From Termitomyces sp. T153 (Eukaryota; Basidiomycota; Agaricomycetes; Agaricales; Lyophyllaceae), in NCBI GenBank assembly GCA_018296165.2, contig JACKQL020000011.1, positions 1,054,001 through 1,118,000 on the forward strand: a DNA stretch of 64,000 nucleotides. Direction: 5' to 3'. The translations under genes were made by a program, and so were the position numbers. Below are positions 1-12,144 of this stretch, piece after piece (within the stretch, counting starts at the first letter, position 1; the number at the start of each line of letters is the position of its first letter). The notes below the pieces were generated by a model. It did not search any database. It saw only the letters and a program-made list of their open reading frames with translations, and had not been told where the DNA came from.

Positions 1-1487
1 CATCAACAGCAGCACCTCTGGCACCTTCATCAGCAACAAGCTTGATCTCTGCTATAACAACCTCAACAAACCCCTCAAGCTCCAACTCTTCAACAGAAGC
101 CCCACCTCAACCAGAATCACCCAATACCATGACAATGCTCTCATCCTTGATAACAATTTAAGGTTCCAGGTTCAGCTTCTCATCACTCAACTTCCTCTGT
201 CAATTCCGATCATGCTTGGACTCTTATAATTGCAGGACATCAACTCCAACATTGACTGGAAGGATCTCACCATGTTATTCCATGGCTGCCATCCCCCTCT
301 GCATCTAGTCTACTTTGGACTCTGACATCCCCAACCTCAATGCCAGCACCTCTGGAGCAACCCAAAACCCCTCAATCCTTAAAGATGACCAAGAAAGGGA
401 AGAAAACACACCTCTCTCCAGTCCCCCTTAAACAAAACCCAACAGCTCCCCCCCCAACATTCCTCAGAATTGATACAAAGGCCCACAGTACCCTGACCAA
501 CAATGTCAGGCCCCTCTGGACAGCTCCACTATGACTCCAGACCCAGCTGCTGCCACTCCATCACCTATCTCCATCAATCCCAAAGCCCTTGACATCAAAA
601 TCATTGGCACCATCCCCTTTGCATGCATTCTATAAGACAGTACCCCTGCCTTTCAACTACAAATCATGCTAGCCCTACCAGAAGAATACCTCTATGCAGA
701 AACCACCCTGCCAGAACAAAAAACAGAGGAACAAATCCTATACAAAGTTGTTCCCCCAGAACATCATGAATTTACTGACATATTCTTTGAAGAGAGTGCA
801 AAAAAACTTCTCCTGCACTGCTCCTACAATCATAAGATCAATCTCAAAGAAGGCACTTCTCCCCCATTTGGCAAGATCTACAATATGTCCAAAATCAAAC
901 TCCAGGCCTTGAAGGACTACCTTGATGACATGCTTGGCAAAAGCTTCATATGCCCATCAATCTCCACTGCTGGCACTCCAGTCCTGTTTGCCAAGAAGAA
1001 GGATGGGTCTCTCTAACTCTGTGTTAATTACCAAGGACTCAACAAAGTCACCAAAAAGAATTAGTATCCCCTCCTCTTGATTGGAGACCTTGTTGACTGC
1101 CTCCACAGTGCCAAGATCTACATGAAAATAGACCTCTGCTCTAGCTACAACATCCAGATCACTCTGGAGCATGAATGGAAGACTGCCTTCTGCACCCACT
1201 ATAGCCTCTTTGAGTATCTGGTAATGCCCTTCAGGATGACTAACTCCCCCACCACTTTTCAGTATTTCATGAATAATACCTTCTACAACATGAACAATGT
1301 CTTTGTTATCATGTATCTGGACAACATCCTGATCTACTTGAACTCATTGGAGAAGCATCTGAAGCATGTCTGCCACATCCTAGAACAACTCCAGTAATAC
1401 CACCTCCATGCCAAACCCAGAAAATGCTCTTTCCATACTATAGAGGTTGAATATCTTGGAGTCATTGTCACTCCCAACAGCATATGC
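1..1487 (+). pseudogene. Element A: decayed Ty3/gypsy pol, protease and RT part
   Basis: Broken coding remains of a Ty3/gypsy polyprotein that enters from the left edge. Bases 2-230 read as a retropepsin flap region (TSGTFISNK, then a PIMLGL end). The catalytic Asp-Ser-Gly is now Asn-Ser-Ser at 5-13. From 666 on, reverse transcriptase blocks follow in order: the PPFGKIYNMS entry, PVLFAKKKDGSL, a palm region ending in FEYLVMPFRMTNSPTTFQ, and the YLDD box, here YLDN at 1314-1325. Several stop codons interrupt the frame (for example after 1014 and at about 1396). The protein continues at 15,767 after the insertion of element B. No function remains; the family assignment is secure, and exact reading frames are inferred from the family. 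Confidence 0.88.
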
Positions 1488-2569
1488 TGATAAGACCCAT
1501 TTGTCACTGAGCATCATTTTTGGCAATTTTAGACTGAGTAGCAGGTAACTATTTTGGCATGGCACAAGTTATAACACTTAGCATGTGAGGCCTAGCCCCA
1601 AGGTCTGGAATGACATAGCCTTTGCATGGGATTTTAGTGACCACAAGACTTGTTGATCATGAGGAACATCATGTGGAGTCTGGGCTTTGGGTCTAAAACA
1701 ACAAGGCCAAGACCTTTCTCAGCAACAATCACTAGCAACTCCTTGTCAACAACACAGCTTTCTCCTACCATATATGGACATATTGCCAGTTGCATAATTT
1801 CTTACTTATCATTGTTCTTGTCGAGCTTACAAATATACTTGAATGGTGTCTACACTTCAGACATTGCTTATTCTTTTCACTTGGTTACAGATTGACACTT
1901 CATATGTATCATAAACACTTTGGCAGATGCCATCACTAGTGGTGACTATTTGTTTCTTTTACCATACTATATCTTTGAATAGTATAAATACTGCCTGTAC
2001 ATAGACACTTAATCATCAAACCTCACCATCATCAAATACTACTTCTATTGAATCCCTCTATCTCTAAGCCTACTAGCTTGAGATTTTATTTCGGTTCTAT
2101 TGCTCACTCCCTCCATTGACAAAAGACTCAGCAACTAGCCTTGCTGACATCATCTTCAACTTTGTATGGCACTAATTGCAGATGTCCTTAGTGTTATTTT
2201 GATTTAGCAATGCTAGCAACTATGGCTAGCAACTAGTTTGCATTCATCCTCCCTTCAGTCCTTTTATCATTACTACCCTCTTTCTCTACTCAACTCTTCT
2301 TTCACCTCTTAAGTTAGCTTTACCTTGGCAATGCTTTTATCTTCATTTGTTTTCTTTCTCTCTTTCTCTAGTGACTTCTCATTACTGCCTAGCAACTTAA
2401 GCTAGTGGTAGCAACTCTTCCCACTTCACCCTTCACACCTCCATTCACTCTTGTTCTCTAGGATGGTTACTGACTTGCCCTCTACTATTAACTTCCTACT
2501 GCCAGCTACTCTATCTAGTAACTCATGTTAGGTTTCCTGCATAGCACTAGGCAGCATAGGAGGACATCA
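1488..2569 (+). repeat. Element B left LTR
   Basis: Starts TGATAAGACCC and aligns along its whole length with the copy starting at 12,885. Differences are mostly C/T and G/A. It contains the promoter-like AGTATAAATACTGCC at about 1980. After its end at about 2569 comes TTTGGAGCCCACCAC, a plausible tRNA primer-binding site that I cannot assign to a tRNA. Confidence 0.85.
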
Positions 2570-2924
2570 TTTTGGAGCCCACCACAAAGGGTTTTTAAAG
2601 TTAACCATTCTGCCAGAAACCAGAGCTCAAGCAAAATCTTGCTTAGAAATCCTTAGCAAATTACCCCAGTCTTTGTTCTTGACCCCTCAGCACTCATCGC
2701 CAGCAACTAGACCTTGACCCCTTGCTGAAGAACTCAAAACTGCTAGGAACCTTCATGATGTTAGCGAAATCCTTACTGACTTTCCAGGTGCCTTTATTGA
2801 AAGTTTTCTTGATGCACCTCTTTCGCCTTCAACTCTTACAGACTCTATTTTCTTCCCAGAAGCCCACTCTATCCTAGCATCACCAACTAACCCCCTTCCA
2901 CCACTAACACCATCAACCACTAAC

Positions 2925-3950
2925 ATGAACAACAACTCCACTGCTTGGCATGCTAGAATGCCACCTCACAATGATACTACTGCACCTAAGTGGGATGAGA
3001 GTCACCCTAGGAAACTTCCCCAATACTTCAAGGAACTCGAGTACCTTTTTGTGGACTGTGACATTGCTAAGGACACTCAGAAGAAACAATACATGGCTCA
3101 ATACATCTCCTATGACATGGCAGAAACCTGGCTTGGCTTACCTGAATTTGGTGACAACATAACCATTGGCAACAACATTCCTCGATCTTACACATATCAG
3201 AAATCACTTCTGTGGCAAAACAGGTCATACCATAGTCCATGGTACTTGTATGAAAATGGAGCACATGATCCAACAGGGTAAGATCCATTGCAACACTGAA
3301 GGCAAGATCATCTTACTGTCTAGCACTATGATACCCAACTATTTTGGCAAGCAACTATATATGGAACTTATCAAGAAATGGCACAGGCTTAACCCAGGAC
3401 AAATTGTTACTGGCAAACTCTCTTCCAATGCTAACCCAGACCTAAAGCAAGCAGCAATGCAGCAGTTACTAATTCATGAGGTAATGCAACAGGATGTCAC
3501 TATGGGCTAAGCACTAAGCAAGGAAGAATGAATCAAGGCTTTGGAACGTGACCTCTTTACACTCAGACAATTTGGTGAAAAGTTTGATGGTGTACAAGTT
3601 CCCCGTGTGGCATATTGACCAGAAAACAATACCCCCAAGGCAGCACCCTTGATTAGCAACACTCCAGTGACTTCATCCCCTTCCAATTCTACTCCAGCTC
3701 CTGCTGCTCAGCCTGCAAACAAAGTCAAAGCACTTGAATGTACCATTGCTAACAAATAACTGCCAGTCACTAAGGAACCTGTTGCTCAGCCTCCAGTCCA
3801 CCTGTTTTCTGGTATCCCTAGTCACTATGCTCCTCTCACTAACAGGAATTTTGCTGCACCCAACAGGTCTAACAATGGCACCTAATGAACAATGCCACTC
3901 ATCTACAACATTGAATAGTCCAAGGCAGTCTTTGAACTGGTTTTAAGCAC
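2925..3950 (+). pseudogene. Element B gag remnant
   Basis: The first coding region after the left LTR. It starts MNNNSTAWHARMP and continues with an aromatic and acidic segment around PKWDESHPRKLPQYFKELEY, which resembles the N-terminal helical part of fungal Ty3/gypsy Gag. The frame breaks near 3170-3280, where the translation passes from one frame to another, and again near 3510. The stretch 3,600-3,950 is Pro/Ser/Thr-rich. No zinc knuckle survives. Assigned by position between LTR and protease plus general Gag character. Confidence 0.65.
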
Positions 3951-4080
3951 TAAGGTTACAGTATCAGTTGGAGAGCTCACAGGACATCAGAATCAATTTA
4001 GAACAGCTGTTATGCCCAAATGACTTGTAGGTGCTAGCGCTAATACCATACAGGACTCCAGCAACATTTTTGAAGATATC

Positions 4081-4626
4081 TTGCCAATATCTGCTATTGA
4101 AGAACTCCAGTTTTTGCTTAGATCCAATACTGCTACTGCTAATGGACTTACCTTAAATAAGGCTCCCCTTGCATCTGTTGACTCTGTTGAAGCTTACATT
4201 GATTTGCTGCCCCACAGAGAAGAGCCTGTAATGCTCACTTTTGCTAAGGATTCCCAGTCACTTTGTTCTATCATGATGCTGATTGATAACAAAGAAGAAG
4301 TAGAATGCATCACTGACAGTGGCTCACAGATTATTTCAATGTCCACAGAAATTGCCAGTAATCTTGGTTTATCCTACAACTCCAATATAGTTTTGAATAT
4401 GCAGAGCGCTAATGGTACTATGGATCAATCACTAGGACTTGCTCACAATGTACCCTGCACCATTGGCAACATAACAGTTTATTTGGAAATTCACATCTTA
4501 TGGTCACCTGCTTACAACATTCTCCTTGGATGCCCATTTGATGTATTGACTCAAAGTGTGGTCAATACCCTTAGCAATGTCAAAACCACTATAACTATCA
4601 TGGACCCCAACACTAGCATGCAGTGA
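4081..4626 (+). pseudogene. Element B retropepsin-like protease
   Basis: An open segment of 181 codons with a retropepsin fold signature. The active-site triad reads TDSGSQI (codons about 79-85), and a second hydrophobic half carries YNILLGCPFDV. Here the catalytic Asp is retained, unlike element A. It lies between gag and RT, as expected for a Ty3/gypsy polyprotein, and would release the element's proteins from the precursor. The surrounding frame is broken on both sides, so this is a surviving domain of a dead gene. Confidence 0.75.
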
Positions 4627-4645
4627 ACTAATTCAACATTTCCAT

Positions 4646-5251
4646 GTGGTAGATCAAAAAGAAACAATTGCCAAAATGTTCACTTCAAGACTGAAGCACC
4701 CCACTGCCTTAATCACTAAAGACATTGACAACAACAACAGCAACACAGTGGTTGTTATTAGCTATAATCATTCAACTGGTCTAGTGACTTGTATAGCTTC
4801 TTGTGATTTGGACAAAGACATTGTACTTACCAATTCTACCACACAGACAAACCCTGCCTTAGCATATCTTTACACTACTGCTAGCAATTTATCTGACAAT
4901 TCCCTTCTGCCTTGTTCTTATCTTGTTTCCACTGATCCATCTAATCTTTTGATTCTCAGACAGACTTTACCTTTTGATACAAACAATACAGACATTACCC
5001 CCACCTACATCAACATCCCCTTCCCTGCTCAATTTGTCACTAACAAACTCCCCAAGCAAAAAGGAGTCCAGGTAAAGAAGAAGTACAAGCCTGTCACTAT
5101 AAAAGCTAAACCAGTTGCTGACCATGTCAGCAAAGACTTTCAAATTGAACAACACATTATTGGTGATCCACTAGCACTAGCAACAATGCCTCCACTTGAC
5201 CTGAATCTGCTGCCATTTGTACTGACACAGCAATTCACTAGCAACTGTTAA
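4646..5251 (+). pseudogene. Element B linker between protease and RT
   Basis: A 201-codon open segment in a different frame from the protease. It has no recognised domain, is rich in Asn/Thr and ends with a lysine-rich stretch (KGVQVKKKYKPVTIKAKPV). In related Ty3/gypsy proteins this position holds the poorly conserved spacer before the reverse transcriptase. Included as part of the polyprotein remnant. Confidence 0.5.
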
Positions 5252-5371
5252 GTGAAACTCATTAAAGACCACAATATGGGCTTTCTCACCAGCAATGAAA
5301 TCAATGTTCTTGTTGACATGGTTGCCAAGCAAGAAAAGGCTTTTGCCTAGGAGGACTCTGAATGAGGAAGT

Positions 5372-6010
5372 TTGCACCCTGACTTCTTTCCACCAGTATG
5401 CATACCAACAATTCCACACATACCCTGGGTTCATCACAATTGCCCCATACTCCCAGGACTAGAAAAGGAAGTATGTGAAATGATTCATGACAAGATCAAG
5501 GCCAGCATCTATGAGCCTTCAAGCTCTGCTTATCACTTGCAATGGTTTTGTGTTCTCAAGAAGAATGGTAAGCTCAGGATTGTACACAGTCTAGAGCCAC
5601 TAAACCATGTCACCATTTGTCATTCTGGAGTACCACCTTTTCCAGATCATGTTGCTGAATCTTTCACTGAATGCATTTGTAGTGCCACTCTCAATTTCTA
5701 TGTTGGCTATAATGAGTGACTAATCAACCCAGCTTCACATAACTTAATGACATTCCAGACTTCTTTTGGTACTCTTCACCTAGTGATCTTGCCAATGTGT
5801 TTGACCAACTCTGTGCCAATATTCCACAATAACATCACCTTCATATTGCAGCCAGAGATTCTCCATAACATACTCAGCTTTATCAACAATGTTGGTGCTA
5901 AAGGACCCAAGGACTGGAAGATCATTAATGGTAAACCCACTAAGCATCCCACTAACCCAAACATTTGCCTAGTGCTATAGGAGTTCTTTGAACTTCTTAA
6001 CAGAATTCTT
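5372..6010 (+). pseudogene. Element B reverse transcriptase
   Basis: Ty3/gypsy RT recognisable from IKASIYEPSSSAYH, FCVLKKNGKLRIVHSLEPLN and the palm segment TFQTSFGTLHLVILPMCLTN. Stop codons lie at about 5718 and 5980. The metal-binding YxDD/FVDD box is replaced by FINN at 5879-5890, so both catalytic Asp residues are Asn. The GPKDW that follows is typical of this fungal lineage, whose RT box is followed by a GxKGP motif. Enzymatically dead. Confidence 0.82.
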
Positions 6011-6016
6011 CGGTGA

Positions 6017-6751
6017 ATGAAGTATTGCAGTGGCACCTTCTCTGGTCACAAGTTTGTTTTATGTGCTCCAACCTTCAGGATTCTTGGTCATGTTTGTACA
6101 CCTAGTGGCCAAATTCCTGATGAAAGTTGCTTAGCACTGCTCAAGTGCTGGAGTCCTTGCAAGTTGCTATCAGAAGTCAGAGCCTTTCTGGGTACAGTTG
6201 GAGTTCTAAGGATTTTCATCAAGAATTTTGCTCACCATGCCAACAACCTCATAAAGCTCACTTGTGTTGGTGTCCCTTTTGAGTTTGGCCTAGACCAGAT
6301 AAATGCTCAGTGGGACCTTGTCAAAGCTTTGCAAGATGCTAAGCTCCTAGTCCCTATTGACTATGAATCACCTGACCCCATCATCTTAGCAGTTGACACT
6401 TCCTACATTGCCATTGGCTATTACCTTTGTCAGTGTACAAGTAACAACTGCAAACAACGCCACTACAGCTGCTTTGGGTTGTTTATGCTTAACAACAGAG
6501 AAGCCAGATTCAGTCAGCCCAAGTTGGAGCTCTATGGACTTTATTGAGTGCTTCAAGCTTTGCAAATGTACCTTATTGGCATTAGGAACCCTATCATCAA
6601 AGTCAATGCTTGCTACATCAAGGGTATGCTACAGAACCCTGACATTCAGCCCTCTGCTAGCATGAACCACTGGATCATGGCAATATTGATGTTCCACTTT
6701 GATCTTGTTCATGTCAAAGAAACTTTCCATGGCCCTAATGGTCTCTCATGA
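6017..6751 (+). pseudogene. Element B RNase H and connection domain
   Basis: Follows the RT in a shifted frame. Visible are the thumb/connection segment (FRILGHVCTPSGQIPDES, then RAFLGTVGVLRIFIKNFA), the RNase H start LAVDTSYIAIGYYL, and RFSQPKLELYGLY. After a stop at 6545 the second half continues with YIKGMLQNPDIQPSAS and ends HVKETFHGPNGLS. In the living family it degrades the RNA strand during reverse transcription. The stop at 6545 and the frame change mark it as a pseudogene. Confidence 0.8.
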
Positions 6752-7069
6752 TGCCCACTTCAGCTTAGTGACCCCCCTCCCAACAATAGCAACAACTCTG
6801 TCTATGAGAATTGGATTGATTGTTTGCACAGTTTCATTCACCAAGTTCAGCTGCCACTACCACTCCTTTGCCAAGTATCCACAGCTTCAAGATGACTACT
6901 CTCTTTAGTCAAGTTCTAGCCTCTCCAACTTTTAGCAACCTTTGTTAGCAATGATAGCAATGCTCCACAACTAGCAAACAGCGACAATATTCAGCCTCTC
7001 CATGATAATGGCACCACCACCCATAACAACATACTCCACAGTGCTGAAGCTATTGCTAGCAACACTTGC

Positions 7070-8425
7070 TTGCTTCTGGTTGAGAAATGGCTTAATGACC
7101 TTGTCAGACCTGAAGGTCTTAAAAACAATGAGTATGCCACCTTTGTTCACTACACCTTGATGTTCTTTATCACTGGTGGCAAGCTTTGGCAACAAAGCCA
7201 CAATAGCACTCACAAACTATTCATTCCTACCACCAGTCACTTACAAGTCTTAAAAGCCATGCATGATGACTTGGGACATAAAGGTCTCTTTGCTACCCAC
7301 TCAGCCCTTTTAGAACAATCCTGGTGGCCTCAAGTTAGTGCTGATATAGTGTGGTATATTCAGACTTGCCACCTCTACCAGCTTCATCAGACAACAAGAG
7401 TTCTTATTCTGCCAACTGTTGCTATGCCCATGCCTTTATTCAGCAAGATATACATTGACACCATGTTCATGCCACTCTCCAATAAGTTCAAGTATATCAT
7501 TCAAGGATGTTGTTTGCTAACTCATTACTCCAAGTTTTGCATGCTTGCTAGAGAGAACACTGAAGCCATTGCCAAGTGGTTGTATGAGGATGTCATCTGT
7601 TGCTGGAGAGCCCTTAGCAAAATTATTACTAACAATAGACCTCCAATCCTGAAAGCAGTCACCTACTAAGTGAAGAAGTATAACTTGCATCATATTCAGA
7701 TCTCAGGTTACAATAAGCATGCTAACAGTATAGTCAAGCAACCTTATTTTGATGTTTGCCAAGCTCTCTTCAAAGCAGTTGACAGTGATCAGTCTAGGTG
7801 GAGTACAGCTACTTACTCTGTGTTTTAGTCAGAATGTGTTACAGTTTGCAAGCAAATGGGTTGCTCCCCTTACTATGCAACAACTGGCACACACCTTCTG
7901 CTACCTACCAACATAGTGGAAGCAACATATTTGCAACTACCACCAAACTTGTTCTTGTCAACAACAGACCTTATAGGCTGCCAAGTTATCAATCTTCAAT
8001 GGTGCCAAGAGGACCTCAACTGCCTTCAGAACAATGTCCTTAGTGCTCACTGCCTAGCCACTATTCATTTTGAAGCAGAACATGCTACTATGATTTGCAA
8101 CTACAATTTCCAAGCTAGCAACCTCATACTTATGAGGAACACTAGAATTGAAGTAACACACAACAAGAAAATGAAGCCTTGATACTTAGGCCCATTGGTG
8201 GTAATCTCTCATAACCGTGGTGGTGCTTACATTCTTTATAAACTAGATGGTTCAGTGTTGCATCACTCCATAGCTGCCTTTCACTTGTTACCCTATTTCA
8301 CTAGAGAACACATCTCAGTGCCTAGCAATGCTTTCAATATTGACACTTTGTGACTTTGTGAACCTGAGCAAACTAATCTCATAGATGATGATGATGCTAG
8401 TGATGTTGCCAGTGAAGAAAATTAA
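7070..8425 (+). pseudogene. Element B integrase
   Basis: Retroviral-type integrase remnant. The zinc-binding HHCC domain starts with HDDLGHKGLFATHSALLEQS and ends CHLYQLHQ, with the second cysteine changed to Leu-Tyr context. The catalytic core begins IYIDTMFMP (first Asp) and runs to IITNNRPPIL, where the second Asp of the usual TDNG is Asn. After a stop at 7667 the core continues in other frames to 8182. The C-terminus (YLGPLVVISHNRGGAYILYK) runs to a TAA at about 8425. There is no chromodomain, in contrast to element A. Confidence 0.78.
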
Positions 8426-8810
8426 AAATCACACCCATTGCTAAGCCCTAGCAATCTTTCTTGACTTTGCATCCTGTCTCACTATACCATTTGCTAGTTC
8501 TCAGAAAAACTGTCAAAATACCTACAAAAATATTAAGTCCTTTCCTTTTTGCTACTTGTTCTTCATATTACATTGTTTTAAAGGCCTTTCACATATGTTC
8601 TACTTACTATTTCTCTGCTTTCAATGCTGAGCTTTGCTATTTGTTGCTAGCACTTGGCATGCCTCTGGAGGTTTTTTGCCATGATGATTTACTGAGCATT
8701 TTCCTCCAATGTTGCTAGCAACAGTCACTAGTGTATACCAATTAATTTGTCTTGCTTTTTCTGGTTCTAGCTTTCTTTCATTGTTTTGAAATGATTCAAA
8801 TTACTTTACA
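8426..8810. other. Element B spacer after pol, no gene seen
   Basis: An AT-rich tail between the pol stop and the hairpin repeats. A short plus-strand open stretch at 8461-8718 has no recognisable family and no conserved motif, so I do not call it. Confidence 0.5.
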
Positions 8811-8813
8811 TTT

Positions 8814-8873
8814 GGAGCCCCTTGAAAGGGCCAGTCTGCAAAATACAAAACTATGAAGCCCCTCAAGGGGGCT
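8814..8873. terminator. Two tandem GC-rich hairpins between convergent reading frames
   Basis: Two copies of a short inverted repeat about 41 bp apart. The first is GCCC/GGGC-based at 8817-8831. The second is AGCCCC-TCAAG-GGGGCT at 8857-8873, with a perfect 6-bp stem. They lie between the end of plus-strand pol and the end of the minus-strand accessory frame. A role as a two-way transcript end is inferred from that position only. Confidence 0.35.
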
Positions 8874-10425
8874 AGTCTATTGTCCTCAATACAACTGATA
8901 ACAAAATTTATATATAGGGGGAGAGGCAGTTGCTAAGCATCAAGGTCAGCATTGTCATGAGGCACTTCCCCCAACTCCTCCTCCTCCCAGTCCTCCTCTT
9001 CAATGTTGTTCTCCTCTTGCCAGGCCAAAAAAGCCTGACAGTCACACTGGTACCCCACCAGAGTTGCCAGTGTCCTCTTAGCAACAGAGAACCTCACTCT
9101 TGCCACTAACGACTCCTCTCTTGCAGCCTCCAATTCCTTCTGGAACCTCCGCTCTACCCCTACAGCCCTCTTATCAAAATTAGATAACAATGCTGCTGGC
9201 ATTAGCAGTGTTGGCCAGGCCAGGTCCTCACCCAGCCATTCCAACTTGTCATTACCAACCTGTCACAGCAGCATCCTGCACCAGGTCCCCTAGCAAAAGT
9301 ATTAGCAAACAAATGTTAGCAAACAAATTTACTCACCTATTGTTGGACTTTCTTGTTGTCCTCACCCTTGTCCTCTTCTGTATCCTTCTCCATGGCTATT
9401 GCTGCTGCCTCAAATTCCTCTCCACCCTCAACCTCCATGTCACTAGTTGCTAGCTCTGCCTCAGCAATCATTGCCAATGGAGTCTTCTTCCTCATCTCCA
9501 CATCCTCCACCTCCTTCTCTCTCTCTTTACTAGCAATGGTCCTCAGTTGCTCAATGCTAGCAACAGATGCCAGACTTGCTGAATGTTTTTGTGCCAAGGG
9601 CACATTGTCATTGTTATCATCGCCATTGTCACTACCCTTACTGCCCTCTTTGTCATTGCTCTCCACTACCTCCTTGCTCTTCTCCTTTCACCTAGTCTTA
9701 GTAACCTCACTGCTTCCAACAGTTGTCCCATCTTGCAACATTGGCAAGTTTAAGCTGGAGTACTTGACTTGCAAAGGCTCTCCCTTCCTCACCAACTCCC
9801 TCTGGCACTCCACAAATGCCTATGCATTTTGTACCAATGCCACCCTCACTGCTATCTTCTTGGCAAACTTGCTGCTTATACTCCTCAATGATCTTCTACT
9901 GTGCAAACAGCTCTTCCTAGTACTGTTGCAACAGTAACAAGGCTGGGCCCCTGTCAGGTACTAGCAGCCTTCTGGATTATTATTGGCTCAGCAGTCATTG
10001 CACTAAGAAGTTGTTAGTAACTATGGTAGCAAAAGCCACTCAGCACTTACCAGTCCTTGTATTTACCTGAACTCTTGTTGCTTCTCTAGTGACACTGTCA
10101 CCTTCCCTTTGCCTTCTTCAACACTACACCAGCCTCCAGTCTAGTATCTACCACCATCAAGGTCTTTTACCAACAAAGTAGTGTTGCCAAGCCTTGTCAG
10201 AAAATATTTCTTCAATCTGTTCCTGCAAAAAAATTAGCAGATATCACCAAGAGTTAGCAAAAGCATGAAGACTTACTTCAAAGTCTTCTTCTTCTTCTTG
10301 GGCCTTATTCTTACCCTTTCCCTTCCCTTTGCTCCTCAGAGTTGTCACCACTCTTGGCAACATTGCCAACCCCTTAGCAATGCCACCAGCCACAATCTTG
10401 GGAATTGAGGGTTCAGCCTCCCTAA

Positions 10426-12144
10426 TGTCAGGTTCCACTGACCACAGGGGCTCAGCTGCACTGGGTGAATCTGTAAGGGCAATCTCTGGAGGCTGTGGCT
10501 CAATCACACAACTAGTAAAGGCAGATTCAAAGTTTATTCAGTATCTACAAGAAGTTCTAGAGTTCTAGCTATTCACCTGGCAGAGGGAGATCCAAAGAGG
10601 ACAAGTCTAAGGATCCCCAATGCCAGTGTTCAGAAAATTTACTCTAGAGCTTCTGACAACAACACCCAACAACAACTAAATCCAGAGTCCGATCAAAAGT
10701 AGAAATCCATTGTAAATGGCCTTGATCTCTGGACTCTCTGTACATGACTACATACCAATATAACCAAAAGATAGCTCTTGGTCAGAAGTACCTGTGGTCC
10801 AAAGATGGGAGGCCTACAATGAGTGATAGGCCCAGAATACATGAAACAATCCAGGGGTCTGATAAGAGGCTATATGGAAGGAGTGACACTTGTCAGAATT
10901 ACAGACAGAGTACTGGTGCAGCCTGATGGTTGAAACTGGAGCCAGCAGATAGGGAAGTGAAAGGAGAATAAAGGAAAACCATAAGGAGGGAGAACAGAGT
11001 AAAGGGGGACTGGGACATCCCCTAACAGAATCCTTACTAGGTGGACATGATTCCCTGCACTAATAACTGGGCACTCGGAGAGGTTCTAAATGTGGGGGAC
11101 TTGTGAGGATAAGGGATGGGGAGTGATCTGAGCAAGTCCAAGGTGGTCCAGAGGGGTCTGGAATGAGTTGCAGGGAAAGGACTGGACTTGGCAGGGTGCA
11201 AGGTACAAGTCCTTAAGCAAGTATTGTGGGTGCAAGGTAAGCAGAGACTATGCAAGTGATGGGAGTGGAGCCAGAGCTTGATGGGGGTCAATGAAGGTTG
11301 ATGGAATTCAGGGCCAAGTGAGTAGCGAGGTCTGGGGTTGGTTTAATAAATGTTTAGAGGACATAATTGTAAGTGCAGAGTTTATGAGGGCATAAGGTTG
11401 AGAGAACTTGAACACAATAATAGAAACGGAGTCAAATGAGATAAGACAGAGTTGAATGGAGCAAAACAGAATTGAGACAAGATTGAGCCAGGAACAAAAA
11501 TAGATTAGGGCAGAGATATGAAATGATAATAAGGACAATAATAGAATAGAGACAAGACAAGACCAGGAGACTGAGAGTAAAGGAAACGTAACACAGGACA
11601 CAAAACATGAGAGAGAAACAATCAGACCATAGGTAATGTTCAGCAATATCAAGACTAGAGTACAAGGAGCTACTCTACAACTTATATACTAACTACTGGG
11701 GTGCTCCAGGGGATAGCGGGTGTGGCAGTGGGGCTTGGCAGAGCTCGGCAGAGCTTAGCAGAGTTGACAGGTGTCAGTTGTGATCAGAGACAGGCTACGT
11801 CAATATATTGATGGGATCAGTTGAGAACATGGGCTGCCCCAAAGTCATTATAGTACTCTAGAGTAAGTCAGAAAAACCAGGGTGATGAGTTGATGATGTG
11901 TGATGAAGTCAGAAATGGTGGGGGATGGTTCCAGAGGAGCCAGAGGAAGCATTGGTGGCTGCAGAGAAGTCATTGGAGTTGGCCAAAAGGCCGTTGGAGT
12001 TAGCCAGAGAAGCGTCAAAGTTAGCTGAAGTGGGTGCAGAGGGTAGATGAGGGTTTAGGAAGGTCAACAGGTTGTCAGGGGAGGCTCTGGGGGAGTGGGC
12101 AGGTTGGAAACAATGTGTGGGGGTTCAGGGAGCAGGTCATAACA
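10426..12144 (-). mobile_element. LTR of element A family inserted in B's antisense gene
   Basis: Minus-orientation LTR (forward reading TGTCAGGTTCC...GTCATAACA) flanked by the 5-bp duplication CCTAA at 10,421-10,425 and 12,145-12,149. It matches the LTRs at 13,551, 18,757, 20,776 and 22,471. It is split by the solo LTR at 10,472-11,027. No internal region is present, so it is a solo LTR. Confidence 0.85.
10472..11027. mobile_element. 556-bp solo LTR of another family
   Basis: Starts TGTAAGGGCAATC and ends CATCCCCTAACA, with 5-bp duplications GAATC at 10,467-10,471 and 11,028-11,032. The uninterrupted LTR sequence (GGGCGAGTCCTTCCTAGG in the copy at 18,757) confirms the empty site. On the minus strand it would start TGTTAGGGGATGTCCC. 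There is no second copy in the window. Confidence 0.82.

Noticed and set aside
1650..1895. Open frame MLIMRNIMWSLGFGSK, repeated at 13,047-13,292
   Set aside because: Both copies lie inside the LTRs of element B. The repetition reflects the LTR pair, not a conserved gene.
10744..10926. Open frame of 60 codons MTTYQYNQKIALGQ
   Set aside because: It falls wholly inside the 556-bp solo LTR bounded by GAATC duplications, so it is not a gene.
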